From Pocillopora verrucosa (Eukaryota; Cnidaria; Anthozoa; Scleractinia; Pocilloporidae): 64,000 nt of DNA. The notes under the pieces are model-generated. The model was given only the letters and a program-made list of their open reading frames with translations. It did no database searches and had not been told where the DNA came from. The stretch spans positions 7,969,972 through 8,033,971 of the forward strand of contig NC_089316.1 of the NCBI RefSeq assembly GCF_036669915.1. Reading direction: 5' to 3'. How positions within the stretch are numbered: position 1 is the stretch's first letter; every line of letters starts with the position of its first letter. Below are positions 22,433 through 34,597 of the stretch, piece by piece. The position numbers and the translations under genes are program-made.

Positions 22433-24374
22433 CTGTGTTAGGGGTCAGTACATTGAATTTTCCACACAGCCCACAAAAAACTTGGTTTCCAAAAGGAAAA
22501 CATTCAACATCAGTGACTCACTAGTTATTGAAGCTGAAATTAAAAAATTGCTTGACAAAGGTGTCATTGTACCCACTCAACATGAAAGTGGAGAATATAT
22601 TTCGCCTATTTTTGTGAAAGATGGATCATCTCGAATGATCTTAAATTTGAAAAGCTTTAACCAGCATGTTGAATACCAACATTTTAAAATGGACTCGGTC
22701 TGGACAGCAATTAGGCTCATGACCCCACATTGTTACATGGAGTCAATCGATTTAAAAGATGCTTACTATTTGGTCCCTATTGCAAAGCCACACCAGAAGT
22801 ACCTCAAATTTGAGTGGAACAACATGTTATTTCAGTTTACATGTTTTCCCAATGGGTTGGTCTTTTGCCCTAGGAAATTTACCAAGCTAATGAAACCAGT
22901 CTTTGCCACCCTTCGACAGCTTGGCCACTTATTGTCAGGTTACATAGATGACTCCTGGTTGATGGGGAGAGTCTGGGATGATTGTGCAAAAAATGTGGTT
23001 GACACGGTAAAATTATTAGACAGTTTGGGATTTGTGGTACACCCTGAGAAGTCGGTGTTCATCCCAACTCAAAAACTGGTATTTCTGGGTTTTACTCTAG
23101 ACTCAGTTAACATGCAAGTCTACCTTACACCTGATAAGGCTGTTAAGCTAAAACAGGCAGCTACTGTTATGTTGCACTGTAAAAAGCCTACTATTAGGGA
23201 TGTAGCCAAGGTCCTTGGGCTTATAGTATCTAGCTTTCCTGGTGTTGCCTATGGACCCCTTCACTACCGCTATTTAGAACGAGATAAAACTATAGCTCTT
23301 AATGCTAGCAAATGGAACTTTGATGCCACAATGTGCATATCCAGCCAAGCAGGTGAAGAGCTTAAGTGGTGGATTGAATCAATCGAGACTGCATCCAACC
23401 CGATAAATCGAGGAGAAGTAGATATTACCATTACTTCTGATGCCTCAAAACAGGGGTGGGGTGCAGCAACCAATGATTCTTCAACTGGGGGACTTTGGAC
23501 TGTTGAAGAGGCTAAGGAGCACATCAATTTTCTCGAAATGTTAGCTGTATTCTTTGCCTTAAAATCATTCAGTACTTTGACTCATGGCAAACATGTTAAG
23601 GTCATGGTCGATAATACTACCACTGAATCAACTATTAACCAGATGGGTACAAGCCACTCCCCTAAGCTAAACAAGCTAACTAAAGACATATGGGATTGGT
23701 GCATTAAGCACGATATATGGCTGACTATGGCTCGTATACCAGGGTGTGAAAATGTAAAGGCAGACAAAGAGTCGCGTACATTTAGGAGGTGTACTGAATG
23801 GTGCTTAAAGAAAACTCTCTTTGCAAGGGCTTGTACCAAGCTCAATGTTACCCCTAACATCGACCTATTTGCGTCTAGGATCAATTGCCAGATCACGCCC
23901 TATGTCTCTTATAGAGCAGACCCAGAAGCTTTTGCCATCAATGCTTTTCACATGTCTTGGCAACATTACTTATTTTATGCTTTTCCACCATTTAGCCTGA
24001 TAACAAGAGTTCTTCAAAAGATTCAAGAGGAGAAGGCAACAGGGCTTCTACTTGTTCCAAAATGGCCAACTCAACCGTGGTGGCCCAAGTTAATGCAGAT
24101 GTTAATACAACCACCAGTACAGCTTCCAAAGGACAGAGACACTCTGTTCCTACCCAGCAGCCCACAGGAACCTCATCCACTTCACAAGAAACTGTGCCTG
24201 ATTCTGTGTCACTTGTCCGGAGATACCTCAACGGCAAAGGCCTTTCGACAACAGCTACCACAGTCATGGAACACTCCTGGCGGTCAGGCACTAGAAAGCA
24301 ATATGCTACTTACCTTGAGAAATGGAGACGCTACTGTAGTACAAGGAGCATTGATCCCATTTGTCCCCCTGTAG
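22341..24374 (+). CDS. DIRS-type pol: reverse transcriptase and RNase H
   Basis: The frame is open from the stop at 22338-22340 to 24374. Upstream residues EELTSDSEVLNCVRGQYIEF are typical of the start of DIRS reverse transcriptases. Further motifs: SSRMILNLKSFN; SIDLKDAYYLVPI with the first catalytic Asp; FPNGLVFCPRKFTK; GYIDDSWL, catalytic YIDD at about 22941; and HPEKSVF...LGFTLDS. RNase H follows with TITSDASKQGWG, NFLEML, VMVDNTT and KADKESR, so all four acidic residues are present. The tail DLFASRI...AFPPF is typical of this group. There is no ATG in the gag overlap; the first is deep in the RT fold, so expression probably needs +1 frameshifting from gag. No DNA methyltransferase motif was seen. 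Confidence 0.9.
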   Translation, partial: PKAVSGTRSHFKNPSSDNRTEELTSDSEVLNCVRGQYIEFSTQPTKNLVSKRKTFNISDSLVIEAEIKKLLDKGVIVPTQHESGEYISPIFVKDGSSRMILNLKSFNQHVEYQHFKMDSVWTAIRLMTPHCYMESIDLKDAYYLVPIAKPHQKYLKFEWNNMLFQFTCFPNGLVFCPRKFTKLMKPVFATLRQLGHLLSGYIDDSWLMGRVWDDCAKNVVDTVKLLDSLGFVVHPEKSVFIPTQKLVFLGFTLDSVNMQVYLTPDKAVKLKQAATVMLHCKKPTIRDVAKVLGLIVSSFPGVAYGPLHYRYLERDKTIALNASKWNFDATMCISSQAGEELKWWIESIETASNPINRGEVDITITSDASKQGWGAATNDSSTGGLWTVEEAKEHINFLEMLAVFFALKSFSTLTHGKHVKVMVDNTTTESTINQMGTSHSPKLNKLTKDIWDWCIKHDIWLTMARIPGCENVKADKESRTFRRCTEWCLKKTLFARACTKLNVTPNIDLFASRINCQITPYVSYRADPEAFAINAFHMSWQHYLFYAFPPFSLITRVLQKIQEEKATGLLLVPKWPTQPWWPKLMQMLIQPPVQLPKDRDTLFLPSSPQEPHPLHKKLCLILCHLSGDTSTAKAFRQQLPQSWNTPGGQALESNMLLTLRNGDATVVQGALIPFVPL

Positions 24375-25163
24375 AGGAGGGAATCAATTTTCTTGCTGAA
24401 CTCTATGACTCTGGCATAGGATACAGTGCTATTAACACTGCGAGGAGTACCATCTCATCTATTGTTACATTGGCTAACAATATGTCGTTTGGTACCCACC
24501 CCATGGTGTGTCGTTTCCTCAAAGGCGTGTTTGAATTGAAACCTTCGCTCCCTAAATACAACAACATTTGGGATGTCAACACTGTCCTGGCTTACTTGTA
24601 AAACCTTCACCCACCTCCGAGCTTAACTTTGAAGGATCTCACCTTCAAAACGACAATGCTTTTAGCTTTGTTATCAGGGCAGAGGTGTCAGACACTGCAT
24701 TTGCTTTCTGTTAGCAATATGGTATTGAAGGACGATAGCTGTGTATTCATCATCAACAAACTTTTGAAGACCTCTCGGCCAGGAAAGCATGTGTCAGACT
24801 TAACATTCACAGCCTACTCACCAGACAACCGTCTGTGCCCTATCGTCTGCTTATCTGAATATGTCAAAAGGACAAGTCACCTTAGGAAAGGGAGTGACCA
24901 GCTGCTAGTGAGTTTCCAAAAGCCTCACAAGCCAGTTTCAACTGACACGACTTCTCGATGGCTAAAAACGGTTCTTGAAAAGTCAGGAATAGATACCTCA
25001 GTCTTTAAGGGACATAGCACCAAAGTGTAAGGTTCCATTGTCTACAATCATGGATAACGCAGGCTGGTCGAATGCGACAACCTTTGGGAGATTCTACAGG
25101 AAACCCATCGTCACATCAAGTAAAGCTTATGGACAACTCCTATTGGAGAACCTCCACACATAG
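24062..25163 (+). pseudogene. DIRS-type tyrosine recombinase, broken
   Basis: Starts at ATG 24062 and overlaps the pol end by about 310 nt in another frame. It reads SWRSGTRKQYATYLEKWRRY (core-binding part) and, after TAA at 24599-24601, continues in the same frame with LLALLSGQRCQTLHLL, holding the first catalytic Arg, and FKGHSTK, where Lys replaces the usual Arg of HxxR. The frame breaks near 25028, with about ten codons apparently lost. The last segment, in another frame, is VPLSTIMDNAGWSNATTFGRFYRKP with the catalytic Tyr, ending at TAG 25161. The element could not integrate with its own enzyme. Confidence 0.85.
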
Positions 25164-26329
25164 GATTGTTACAAGACATTTGTTACTGTTAACCAGTACT
25201 CATTACCACATGTTTGTTGTGTTTATTTAGTTGCAGCCTATTACAGGCAAACTCCCTATGACAATGAATCTGGGAACTTGGCAGCTTACTTACATTTAGA
25301 CATACATCTAAAACATAACTGGGAATTAGCTTGGGTTATTGAATGAAATCTCTATAAGGCGGTATCGAAGTTAAGGAATTTTCACGGTGGGTCGGCGGTA
25401 ATTGTGTAAACACTTCCAATTTCGAAATCCATGAAATTGGATCCCCAAATACTCATTTTTAACTCGTGAATTGTGCGCATGCGAAGGAGCGAATTATAGA
25501 TACGATGTGGGGAATGGCATTCGCTCGCTCGCTCGCTCGCTCGATTGGCCAATTCCTGTAAACCTTTTTCAGATTTTAGGCTTTTGAGTGCATTTGATAG
25601 CTTTTGGCGAGCAATAAACAGACGAAATGGCGACCTTTGTTGCTAAGAATAGTGGTGGAGTGAAAAAGAAGCCAATGATAATCTTAAAAGAGTTTTTTTT
25701 TTCGTTTTAGTTTTAACAAGCGGCGCCAGCGACTGGCAGGCATACAAGGATTCACACTGAAATAACAGAACAACCTTCGTTTTTCATAAAATTGTCATTT
25801 ACAATCCTTGAACTTGAAAACAATCCGAAGATTCATTGAAAATATCACTTACTGCGAAGCGCTCGGAGTTTACAGATGTTCAAAAGCTTTTTCTGTTATG
25901 GCGTGAGATTGAGGACAAAATTGATCATTACGTTTCGTCGCGTGTGTTTTTCCTGTGTGAAGCAACAGAAGATGCCGGCGACTGACGAAATTACAAGTTA
26001 ACACGAAAATCAAATAACACCTAAACAAACAATTTTAGCTACCGATTTTCAGTGAATTTTTAAAGAACAATTTTCTTTTAAGTTTCAAGACAATTTGAAG
26101 ATTCAACATACATATAACGCACTAAAATGCGAAAGTTACACACCAAAAAATTGATAAATAGGCCTGAAATGAAATTCTATCTTGTTATTGATTATACGTT
26201 GCCTAGCACGTGACTTATTTCCTTTGTCAAGGTTTAAGATCAAGAGTTTCTGCTTTGCTAACTCAGTTGAATTTGTGAGCTTTAGGACATGTACAATCAA
26301 CTATACAGACACGTGCAGACAGTATTCAT
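25164..26329. other. Right flank of the DIRS element
   Basis: No coding sequence recognised. A TCGC microsatellite lies at 25521-25543. The element's right end must lie here, but I could find neither split direct repeats nor inverted terminal repeats by eye. Near 26230 the sequence becomes paralogous to the carrier region. Confidence 0.4.
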
Positions 26330-26443
26330 CAGTTTCTTGTTGATTGGTGTTCCAAAATATTGACTGTTACCTTTTTTCAGCTACTCACAGGCCATCAATT
26401 GCAGTGCTCCGTCTGATACGCCAAAAGGACCTGGCATGTAACC
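26330..26443 (-). pseudogene. SLC25A32-like carrier exon relic, copy 5
   Basis: This corresponds to the 114-nt GYVPG...INKKL exon but reads GYMPGPFGVSDGALQLMACE-stop (TAG at 26381-26383 on the complement), and the donor GT has become AT. No other carrier exons were found beside it. Flanks to about 26820 resemble 7741-8010. Confidence 0.75.
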
Positions 26444-29231
26444 CTGGTCAAGTAAAATAAAATAATATGGGCATAGTTCATGTTCCATCCAAGCACATAG
26501 ACACAGGTTAATCACTCACAACTCTTTTAATGAAAAAAGTTTTTCTGTCTGTATGGCAATACATCAAAATTTAAAAAAAAAAGAATTTATACCACTCTTA
26601 TCACTCTTGGAAAATAAAGAATTCAGTGAAATACTTAAAATGTTTAGAGAAAGGTTTTATATTTGCATTTTTTTAGAAGGGAACCTATGTGGCTGCTAAT
26701 TTGATTGTTATGTGTGCGATTACCATTTGCTATATCATCATTTTTTAATCACAGCCGCGTACCAAAAAAGTGCCATACCTATGTCATTGTATCTTTCTAT
26801 ATGGGTGTTAAATGCAATTATTTTTTTTAAATCGACGGATTTAAAACATGAGCTTTACATCACTTTTTTTTTAACAATCTGTCCAAAAAAGACTTGATAA
26901 TTCACATTGGAACTGCTCTGTATTATATCTCGAATTTCACGTTCGCAATGAAGCATAATCGATGTGAATATGGCAATAATATTCTTCACAGGCGATAGAA
27001 AACCTTTAAATTTTGAAATACTGGGCAGAGAATGAAGAGGTTCAAATGGAATTTCTTTTTATTGACTTTCTACAACTTTCTACGGCGGAAAGTTTTGGAA
27101 CACTTTTCTATCTTCAATTTTGCGCAAAGTGGGAATACATCAATATGCCAGTTTATAATCTGACTTAAAGTCATAGTGGGAAACAAAAAAAACAAGTCGA
27201 TGTCATTCTAGTAAATTCTCACAGCCGCAGAATTTAGAAAAGAAACGAAAACTGAATATTTTCTCTAATATCAGCTTAGATTTAGAAGACCTATAAGGTG
27301 CACCGTTTTATTTTCTCGCTGGTTATAGGTGCTGTTTCTGTTTTTTTTTTTCCAAAATCTCACAGTTTCAAAAAATGACTAAATTTTTATCGATCGATAT
27401 TTCGATATTTCCATATGGACATTTTTTAATACAGTAGCCCTAAGGATTCTGACTAAAATATCACCTGTGATTGCCATCCATAGAAGGCCTGTGTATTTGT
27501 TTGAACACGATGAAGGTCGAATTCCACTTTGGTTCCCTCGACAGTTTTGAGGTTTTGCGGTGCCTTGAAAGAAATCAAAAGGAAAATAAATGGGCTAAAT
27601 GTCGTGCGGGAACTTGCTTTATTCTGTAGGAGTGATGTTTAAGACTGACCTATACATTAAAAAAAAAAGCTATCGATAGCGCTCATGTAAGTTTCGGCAA
27701 GAACAGAGTCATGAGGTTCACTTTGGATAAATGATTCGAGAAAACTTTTCTCTCACTTTTTGATATCTGAGTCAAAAAAGTCAAAAAATTGATTTTGGGA
27801 ATAAATAGTAAGAGAATAAAGTTCAAATTGCTTGACCGATCGTACTTATTTTCTGCTTTGAGAAGTGGAATCTTAAGGACCTAATTATCTTCAAGCCGCA
27901 CTGTTGTTCTCAGTCGGTTGTGATTTGCGTCCACGGGGCGTCTTTCCGTGAACAATGAAACATTTTGCTTTTATTACATAGGAGAAATTTCCGTGTTTTC
28001 TGCCTAATTATTGCTGTTTTGAAGCCAACATTTTCATGTGTCTGGAAAAAAGCACGATATTTTCCTGAAGAAAGGAAGCCAAGGTGTACGCGAGTCTGAA
28101 ATGAAAATGCCCAGCTTCAGAAACTCTCCGGGTTTACATTGTTATATTTCTACATAAAAAAGAAATGATCATGTTCAACAGATAAAAGACGGTTTTGTGA
28201 CTTAGGAGAGTAGGCTATTTTTAATATTGAGGAATAAACAGGAAGAAAAACTTGTTAACAATGGCATTTCTTTGATTGACTGTCGAGTTGTATGTGGTGT
28301 TTGACGCAAGGTGTAGTTCTTACCTCTGGCAAATCATGCTATATTTGTTAAGAGCAGCTGTTTGTAACAGAGACATTCGACATGTTTTAGCTTAACAGCC
28401 CTTAAGAGATGATAATCGATTCTTTGTGAAGTTGGTAAGTGCGGGGGCTATGGCAAATATTTGCCTGTTCATTGTTAGACCATTTCTTGCAAGAGTTACT
28501 GCTTTCGTTAACATATAAAAAGAAGAAGGTGTTTTTTTCTCTTGTTTCGTTTTTGAGAATTATTGCGGCTTATAAACCCCAGATTGAACTAAAGAATCTT
28601 TTTGCTTGTTATGACATTTAAAAATTTATTTAAAGCTTCCAATATAGGAGAGATAGTACCATGAATCTCGAGAATTACTCAGGAATGAGAAGTTGTCTTC
28701 CACATTTGGAGAGTCAAATATTGCCAACACCTTCTAATACTTTAGAATACAACTTCTCAAATTCAAAAAATTCCTCTTAAGGTGATCATCCAGGCAAGAC
28801 ACGCCAATTTCGCCACGTGTGGTTTGTATGTGGTTTGAAACCCCGGTGAAACATTGAAAGGGCGCGCTATCATAAACTGATCACAAGAACTTTTCGAATT
28901 GCCAATTTCAACAGTACCTTTAGTCATTTATTCATTTCTAGTGCTGCATTTAGGCGCCAACACCTCAAAAACCTCAGCAGACTTAACCACACTAATCTTT
29001 TCATACTTAAATAAAGCGTTTCACCGCTGATCAAACTAGTCCTTAATTAGCCTCTCTTCCACACCTGCGTTAAGTAAGCTGGAAGCACAAGTTACTCTTA
29101 GACAAACCACCATAACAGTGCATTTTTTCGTAACAACAAACTTTCCGACAACGTGTGAAAAATTCGTGAATATTTCCATTTTCTTTTATTCCTGAGGCGC
29201 GATTGAGACGCTATTTAAATAATTGTGCATC

Positions 29232-29310
29232 AGGTTTCATCAGGGTTTTCAAGCACTCGAAAACAATGCTTCCATCAGTTTTTTCGTGCTTGGAAACCCT
29301 GATGAAACCT
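29232..29310. repeat. Perfect-arm hairpin, 25-bp stem
   Basis: Left arm 29232-29256 (AGGTTTCATCAGGGTTTTCA...) and right arm 29286-29310 are complementary with one mismatch that would be a G-U pair in RNA. The loop is 29 nt. It could be a small foldback element or a transcribed hairpin. Confidence 0.75.
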
Positions 29311-29969
29311 TACACTCGTTTTTGAAATAGTATTTCAAACGCATACAGCCGTGGTGGATTGTAGAATCTAGAATAACAAAAGAGAAAAGGAAAATGAATG
29401 AAATTACAGTACTTATGTCATTTTTTTTTCTTATCAAAACCGTGATCGCTTTTAAATCAAAGTTTTCCAAAGTTGTCGCGATATGCAAAGCCACTCTTGA
29501 TTTTGGATGATGTCGCAAACATGCATTTGTTATTACGTTCCAAAATGAAAACAAAAAACAAAAAAAACGGAATATAATTAAACACGTTTGGGGGTTCTTT
29601 CACTCATATTTAAGAAAGCAGGACGCCCATGAATTGTGAAGGGAAAACAGTGTTATTTTTCTGCCCTATGAGGTGCGTGCGTTTTATTTCATCATATAAA
29701 GGTTCCTCTAACGTTGTTTTTGTCTTAAAGCTGATGAAAATTCTAAGAAAACCACCTGTTTTATTTTACCCTAAATTCCACTTTAGACACTCATATAACT
29801 TCGAAAAGTTGCAACGTACATTTTTTAACAGATTCTAATTTTTAAAGACAAAAAAACAGCGCATTTTTATTCTTTATGGCCACGCACTGAAAGAACATAA
29901 AATTATCATACGGCAACAATAGTAACGTTAATTATGCGATGTTCTATTGTCGGCAAAAAGGAAGACAGA

Positions 29970-30365
29970 GCAGTTTAAAACCGTCACCTCTTTGTTAAAT
30001 GCCGCGCACGCCACCAGAGTTTTCACTGGAAGACTAAAGTGGAACGACAACCCGCAAATATCACTGATTTTTTTAGTCCAGCGATTTAACTCGGCATTAT
30101 TCTTAATTCCTAAGAAGTATTTTCCCAAACGCCAATTCTTTCTTCTATTTTGTTTTACGTTACGATTAAAACTAGATAGTTTTAAAATTATCACCTCTTT
30201 GTTAAAAGCCGCGCGCGCCGCCAGTGTTCTCACTGCAAGACTAAATTAGAACATAAACCTTTAAAGATCATTTTAAATCCAATCACTTAAATTGAGCGTT
30301 TTTTAATTCCTAAGTGGTATTTTCCCCAACACAAAATTTTCTTCTCTTTTCTTTACGTTACGAGA
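29970..30365 (+). repeat. Diverged tandem duplication, unit about 200 bp
   Basis: Two units share CACCTCTTTGTTAAA, GCCGCGC...CGCC, CACTG.AAGACTAAA, TTAATTCCTAAG and GTATTTTCCC in the same order, starting about 29970 and 30180. Clear homology with many substitutions, so not recent. No coding frame is shared. Confidence 0.65.
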
Positions 30366-30788
30366 GTGAAAGCGTGATAGAATTAAGACTAGCGCTTAAG
30401 ACTAGCGCTTCTTTGATAAGAGAAACAAAACTCTTGACCAAGTGAAACCATCGATAAAAGCTTCATCGTTTTGCAGCGTTGTGCTGCGCGCTATTATCAA
30501 CTGATGCAAAGTACAGTATAAAGAATTCAGCATTTCCAGGTATCTTGTTTGGGGTTAATAACAATAGTGAATTGTTGCTTTTTTTCCTCTCGTCCTCTTG
30601 CCGAGTATAGTTCGTGAATGTTGTTAACAACAAAGCTTCCTTATCGTGTTAATAAATTCATAATCAACTAGATCGCTGATGAAAAAAATATACTGAGAGA
30701 CCAAGCATAGTGAAGGGCATTTTCTCCCTTGGGTACCCCTGTGTGAACAGCACGCTTAGGATCAACTTTTCCAACCCCTCTCCCCAAG

Positions 30789-30960
30789 TGCCGCTAATTT
30801 GACACGCCGACAATTTTGCGACGATTTGGAATTCATCTTCGTCGAGTCTCGGGACAATTTCCTCAGCGCAACAAACAACAAAAGGCTTTTGTTTGAACTT
30901 GTGAAGTCGAATTTAACCCACAACAATGGCCCATTTCTTGATACGCTCAACGACAAATAG
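30789..30960 (+). CDS. Possible coding exon relic, unrecognised
   Basis: After a pyrimidine-rich stretch ending CCCCAAG, a frame reads RRQFCDDLEFIFVESRDNF, then LSATNNKRLLFELVKSNLTH, ending DTLNDK-stop at 30958. Composition looks protein-like and it sits apart from the array's repeats. No start codon or second exon was found. It may be the last exon of a degraded gene or a piece of a mobile element. Confidence 0.25.
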
Positions 30961-31165
30961 GAACCAGAAATTAATTATTAAGAGCATGATAAATATTGAT
31001 TATTGTGACAGAAACTAAAGTTACGAGAAACGATGACGCATCGCTTTTAGAGGGTTGATCAACGACAAACAGGAACAAGAAATGAATTATTAAGAGCATG
31101 ATATATAGATATTAACTATTGTGACAGCAACTACCGTTATAAGTGCCAGAGACAGCATCGTTTTT
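30950..31165 (+). repeat. Tandem duplication, unit about 110 bp
   Basis: ACGACAAATAGGAACCAGAA...ATTATTAAGAGCATGATA...ATTGTGACAG is followed by a second similar unit from about 31065. A more distant relative lies near 33555-33630. Non-coding. Confidence 0.55.
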
Positions 31166-32394
31166 GGAGGGCTTTTTATTCTTCGCTTAAAACTCTAGAG
31201 GAAGCGTGCTACATGCTAAAAAAAAGGTAAGCCAGTTTTTTTTTTTTTTTTTTTTTTTTTTTGACGCTAGCACGTTAAAAATCTGAGAATGAGACACTAT
31301 TAAAATCATTTGGACATAGTGTAATACTTATTCCTTTCTGAAAAGAGAAGAAAAACATTTTTTTGGCGAAAAACTGCGATGAGATGATCCTCTCTCCCGA
31401 CGTCACCGAAACTTCAGATCCATTATCTTTTTATGCAGTCCTCGCAGCTATGTAATGGGACAAGATGTTGCAATTACTATGATATATCTAATTTCTCTAA
31501 CTAAAAGAGAAAGGATCTTTCTAGTCGAAGGATTCACGATGTGGGCTTCCTACCACTTTTTTCAAGTAATTTGTTCAAAGAGGATATGTTAATTAAATAT
31601 GAAAACTGTCTTTATCAAATGTTCAATTTTAAGTTTGCAATGCAGCATAGTAGACTTAAGTCGGGTGTTGCTGCTCGAAACAGAAGACTTTTACATTTTG
31701 AAATCTTGGGCAGGGAATAAGAAACGTTTAACTTGTCTTTGTTTTTATGGACTTTCTTCAACTTTCTATGACTTCCTGTGCGACGCAAGGTTTTAGAACA
31801 CTTTGTTTTTTTGATGTTGCATAAGAGAGAATTCTTCGATGTGTTAGGTCTTAATTTAGTTTAATCATTGCGCGAAAGCATCACATTCGACATTCATATC
31901 CTAGCAGTGTACATGAAGTTTGTCACCACGCACATAGCCTTACAGCCTAGCCTGCCACGAGTTGGTAGAACATCCAAGGTACTAATCACAAGGTGGTAGC
32001 TTAGACTCCTATTGCGAGCACTCTAAGTTCTTTTTCTCCGAGTATGCCTGTGTCATTCACTAAAATATCATCTTTTAAAAGACTTCGATGTTTCCATGAG
32101 CACTCCATTTCGTATACCGTATGTACACGGATGATTCGTAAACATCACCTTGGATCGTCATCCATAAAAGGTGTGTGTGTGTATTTAGTTTAGGAATGTT
32201 GATGGTTTAATTTGCAAAAGTCTTTTTTTCTCCGAGATTTTGAAGTTTTTTTGTGCTATGAAGCCAATCAAATGACCAAAAAATTGTGCCAATTATGCGG
32301 GGATTCGCTTTAATACGTGTAGAGCGTGGAGATAAAGCTTCTCTAAAACCTGAGTCCTTTGCAATTGTAACGACTTTGTAATAGTGTAGTTTGA

Positions 32395-32640
32395 TCGTCA
32401 GGGTGAGTGCAGTCCTACTAAAGGACTGTTTTTGCATGGTGATGACTGACTTTCGACAACCCGAGCGGAAGTCATCATGAGAGTCAAGTGAAAAATTGTT
32501 GTTAGTCGAATGATCTAAGTCCGGTTTGTATAAGTGATTGGTCAGAATTACCGTGATGCTATTGGCTGTAGGACTTAGTGGCGTAGGTCGGTCGTGATTG
32601 GTCGGTTTTAATCCTTTAGTAAAGTTAGGTCGTTCTGTTC
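32395..32640 (+). repeat. Dispersed repeat with the GACTTTCGACAACCCGAGCG core
   Basis: The stretch with GACTGACTTTCGACAACC, GAGCGGAAGTCATCATGAG and GTGATTGGTCAGAATTACCG resembles a repeat I recall as common in corals and sea anemones. Only one copy is in the window, so the call rests on memory. A 146-residue minus-strand open frame across it is not considered coding. Confidence 0.4.
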
Positions 32641-33937
32641 GTAACAATTTACGCGATATTGTACATCATTTTAGTAAAGTTGTTAAACAATATCACAATA
32701 AACGGTAAGAAGAAAAAAATTTTAAAACCCAGAGACGTTTGCATATGCTGTATTCAATAATTAATTCATCCGAAAGAAAATACATGTTTTTGGAAATTTT
32801 ACAGAAAAAAAAGTGACTTAAAAAAATTGGTCAACTTTGCCTTTTATATTAAAAAGGTAGCTCATTACGATCTTAGCCCAAAGACAGACAAGACCTGCTA
32901 TTTAATTTGGTGCATCAGTATTGTTATTGGCACTCATCAAATTTTTGTGGTTATGCTAATTTTTTCACCATTTCGCAAACCAATGTTTTTAACGATTTTC
33001 TTACTCTTTTGTCACTAATTTTTTTGAAGTTCTTGGACAGCAGAATTAGCTGAAAAAGCCTAGAAGGGTTCTTTTATTCCACAAATTCGTCAACTTCTTA
33101 GAAATTTCTTGACCTGCGACATATGTGCGTAATACCTGCGGAATAGGAAAACAATGTTATATCTCTTTTTGTGATATGAAGATACCTCGTACTTACGTGG
33201 AGAGTACACTAGAGATCTAAATACCCAAAGACCCCAACCGAGCATCACGCCAGGAGTTAGAAGTATAATTATTGTATACTAAACAACCTACTGAAAGTGA
33301 GTATCACTCCTTTATCACTCTAATGGTTGCCTGGGACGTGATTCTTTTCTCTTTCTACTCCTCTACTTGGTCCCCTATACTTTTCGTTTAATTTTTTTAA
33401 TAATTACAGCTGCTGACAATTTTAAAGAGCCAAAGTACTTGTTAAGCCGAAATTACAAGCCTGACTCATCCCGCTGCAGTAGAGCTACAACATTTACTGT
33501 AAAAACTCTACGATTTTGAGACTGAAATAAACGGTGTATTTTAAATCTCGAGCACTAGACAGGAACAAGGAGTTATTTATTAGTAACATTCTTTAGGATG
33601 ACTGTTGTGACAGAATCCATAGCTGCAAACCGACAAATATTGACCAAGGAGTCTTTTAAAAAGTAATTTAAATTTCTCTCTATAAACTCTGTGGCAATCG
33701 TGTGCTATTATCATCCAAACAAAAAATGATGATATTAATAATGAACTCACTGCATCAATATTCTAACCTGTGAAATGCTTTGTAAATAGACCAAAATCTT
33801 TATTAGTTATGTAAGTCTCGGCCTCGGCCTCTGCATTTCGTAAACAAGCGGCAAATTAAATTACTGGATGGTAACCGATTATGGGGTGTTTTATGTGGGG
33901 TTTGACGCAAAGTAAAATCCTATACTCTAATATATTA

Positions 33938-34597
33938 GTAGTTATTCAGTTATAAGGCGCACCGGTTTTTTCAAGAAATTCCTAATTTCTACTAAAAATT
34001 ACCGGCAAAGTTTGGGTGCGTCTTATAGGCGAATATTTTCCCGAAACAATTTTTTTTATCACAGTTACTGGTACGATTTTAAGCAAATAAAAGGATACAC
34101 AGTGTTGGTCATTGACTTTTATAAAATAATGGTGGTTCTGAAAAGACGAGCGAAGTCAAATTTGCATAGATATGATACGTGGTCGAGAGCACGTGCTCAG
34201 TAATTTGATACGTCACAAAACAAAACGAAAATAAACAAGCGAAGAGATAAATACCTTCTTCATCCATCCAGCCTTTTTTGTGCACTGAGACCTGCATTCT
34301 CGGCGGTATGTTAATTCTTGTTTAATCAAGGCTTTTGTTTGTGCGCGTGGTCGCGTGTGCGACAATTCTGCTTTTGTTAATTAACAGTAAACTATAATCA
34401 ATACGCGACTTTTTCGTTTTTTTGTAAGTTTATGAACGAATTTACAATAAACTTGACTGATCTTTACTCCCCAAACAACGGTGCGCCTTATAACCAAGTA
34501 TTTTAGCGATATTTTCAGTTTGAAAACATGCCATGATGAAGTTGCCGAATTGGGGGTGTGTCTTATAGCCGAGTGCGCCTTATAACCGAATAACTAC
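33938..34597. mobile_element. 660-bp element with 25-bp inverted ends
   Basis: Left end 33938-33962 (GTAGTTATTCAGTTATAAGG...) and right end 34573-34597 are inverted copies with one mismatch. Inside, GGTGCGCCTTATAACC and variants recur (about 34015, 34481 and 34555). No transposase frame. A non-autonomous DNA transposon is the simplest reading; no target duplication could be fixed. Confidence 0.65.

Noticed and set aside
25521..25543. TCGC repeat considered as a terminal repeat of the DIRS element
   Set aside because: No matching copy on the left side; a simple microsatellite.
32207..32647. 146-residue minus-strand open frame
   Set aside because: Half overlaps the non-coding promoter-type block and half a dispersed repeat; no domain or splice signal.
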